Below, in pieces: positions 4,893 through 6,079 of a DNA stretch of 6,079 nt (within the stretch, counting starts at the first letter, position 1; every line of letters begins with the position of its first letter). The notes beneath the pieces are model-generated. The model was not told the origin of the DNA, made no database searches, and saw only the letters and a program-made list of their open reading frames with translations. Origin of the DNA: an uncultured Clostridia bacterium (lineage in GTDB: Bacteria; Bacillota; Clostridia; Oscillospirales; Acutalibacteraceae); contig CAMOTT010000121.1 in the NCBI GenBank assembly GCA_946626015.1, forward strand, positions 1 through 6,079, read 5' to 3'. The translations under genes were made by a program, and so were the position numbers.

Positions 4893-6079
4893 TTATTCGA
4901 TATCCGCATTTTTCCTCTGCTTATCCAGCATAAAAGCCGTGATCTTTTCCATAAGCGCACCGTGAAGCTTGTATTTTGAGCTGAAGAAAATGAGGGAGGC
5001 CAGGGCGAGAACGGGGGGGATGGCGAACATCATTACCGAGATGCCGTTCTTTGAACTTGCGGGCTGGGGAATAAGGTTCTCCTGATAATGGCAGAGCTTA
5101 AGACCGACGCCTATTACAAGAGCCTGTATAGACTGGGCTATCTTGAGCAGGAAGCTTTTCATTGAAAAGACAATGGAATCGGTTCTTTCGCCGGATCGAT
5201 ATTCGCCGTAGTCCACAATATCGGCAAGCATGGAAGTCTCCGCAGTAAACATACAGCCGATACCCAGACAGCAGATAAAACCGGATACGGCAAACAGAGC
5301 AAAGCTGAAGGAAGACAGACGGGAAACAAGGAACATACCTATGTACCCGAAAATCGAGACCGTTATGGCTGTCCTGACTGTGTTGCGTTTTCCGATACGC
5401 TTTGAGAGTATGGAGAGACCGAAAAGACCGGTTGCCTGACCGGCGCCGCTTATCACGGCAAAATAGGTCATGTAGCTGACATCCTCCGCGATGTACTTGA
5501 AAAAGTATATCGAAAGGCCGTTTGTGAGATACCAGCCGGTGTTGAAGAGGATAGCCGTAAGTATGAACACCAGAAGCTGATCGTTGTTTTTGATGGTGAC
5601 AAAGGCGCGCTTCAGGCTGAATTTCTCCTTTGTTTCGGAGACTATCCTCTCCCTTGTGGTGGAGGCGGTTATTATCATGCCCAGAACGAAAAGCGCGCCC
5701 AGCAAAGCCGCCCAGATGGAGTAGCCTTTTTCCACGCCTAAGCCTGATGAGGAGGCCTTTTTAAGGAAGATCGGAGTGAGCCCGGCAACGAGAAGCTGGC
5801 CGAGGCCGGAAAAGAACCTGGGGATGGAGGAAATGACGTTCCTTTCCTTCGGGTCGCTTGTAAGCGCCGGAACAAATGACCAGTAGGGGATATCCACCAT
5901 GGTGTAGGTCATACCCCAGAGCACATAAAAAAGAGCCACATAGGCGTAAAGCCCGTAGTTTACCACGGAGGAGCTGACGGCAAAGCCGGGGTTTGTGAAC
6001 ATCATAAACAGAACCACCGCGTTGCTTGCGGCGCCGATAAGTATCCACGGCCTGAAACGTCCCATTTTTGTTCGCGTGT
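4893..6079 (-). CDS. GPH/MelB-family sugar:cation symporter, N-terminus cut off by window edge
   Basis: The protein belongs to the glycoside-pentoside-hexuronide (GPH) branch of the major facilitator superfamily, which imports sugars or glycosides with a cation across the cytoplasmic membrane. The frame stays open through the right edge. The ATG at 6065 is almost certainly internal, because the four codons before it read T-R-T-K and join with M-GRFRPW to give the family motif RTKxGRFRPW found after the second membrane helix. About 70-80 N-terminal residues are therefore missing. Counting from that Met, VDIPYWSFVPALTSDPKER (57-75) and DIVDYGEYRSGERTDSIVFS (282-301) are strong family blocks. 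About ten hydrophobic segments are visible (near 7-23, 36-54, 83-100, 117-134, 165-182, 198-220, 231-249, 253-275, 301-320 and 343-363), consistent with helices 3-12 of twelve. The C-terminus ends in a short charged cytoplasmic tail. It precedes the exported dockerin protein by 106 bases. The transported sugar cannot be deduced. Confidence 0.93.
   Translation of the reverse strand, partial: TRTKMGRFRPWILIGAASNAVVLFMMFTNPGFAVSSSVVNYGLYAYVALFYVLWGMTYTMVDIPYWSFVPALTSDPKERNVISSIPRFFSGLGQLLVAGLTPIFLKKASSSGLGVEKGYSIWAALLGALFVLGMIITASTTRERIVSETKEKFSLKRAFVTIKNNDQLLVFILTAILFNTGWYLTNGLSIYFFKYIAEDVSYMTYFAVISGAGQATGLFGLSILSKRIGKRNTVRTAITVSIFGYIGMFLVSRLSSFSFALFAVSGFICCLGIGCMFTAETSMLADIVDYGEYRSGERTDSIVFSMKSFLLKIAQSIQALVIGVGLKLCHYQENLIPQPASSKNGISVMMFAIPPVLALASLIFFSSKYKLHGALMEKITAFMLDKQRKNADIE

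Noticed and set aside
6063..6065. ATG at 6065 as the true start of the transporter
   Set aside because: The codons just upstream encode T-R-T-K in frame and complete the GPH-family motif, there is no ribosome binding site, and the first two membrane helices would be missing.

Overview
The window looks like a piece of a Clostridia chromosome, probably a gut Oscillospiraceae/Ruminococcus-like or Lachnospiraceae-like anaerobe. The evidence is the divergent clostridial form of PurA, a large secreted protein ending in a two-loop dockerin, a GPH-type sugar transporter, a clostridial-style AMP-forming ligase, A/T-rich intergenic gaps with AAAGGA-type ribosome binding sites, and mixed-GC coding sequence. 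The assignment is an inference from protein style; no rRNA or other direct taxonomic marker is present.

All four genes lie on the minus strand, so transcription runs from the right edge to the left. In that order they are: (1) a GPH/MelB-family sugar:cation symporter whose N-terminus is cut off by the right edge (4893 to beyond 6079); (2) a 773-residue exported protein (2465-4786) with a signal peptide, a transglutaminase-like domain lacking its catalytic cysteine, four tandem helical FIVAR-like repeats, a small beta-rich module and a dockerin; (3) purA, adenylosuccinate synthetase (1106-2380, GTG start); (4) an AMP-binding acyl-adenylate/acyl-CoA ligase whose C-terminal part is cut off by the left edge (1-1078). 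Intergenic gaps are 106, 84 and 27 bases. No RNA gene, insertion sequence, CRISPR array or plus-strand gene could be supported.

The 106-base and 84-base gaps each hold a plausible sigma-A-type promoter, so the exported protein and purA probably have their own transcription starts. The 27-base gap between purA and the ligase has no terminator-like structure, so those two are probably co-transcribed. The transporter and the exported protein may share a role in handling extracellular glycans or cell-surface structures, but only adjacency supports this. PurA does a housekeeping step of AMP synthesis.

The most interesting item is the exported protein. Its transglutaminase-like domain keeps the His and Asp of the catalytic triad but has Ala where the nucleophilic Cys should be, suggesting a pseudoenzyme used for binding or scaffolding. 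PurA also departs from the E. coli enzyme at several positions that contact IMP or aspartate. No clearly new multi-gene system is visible.
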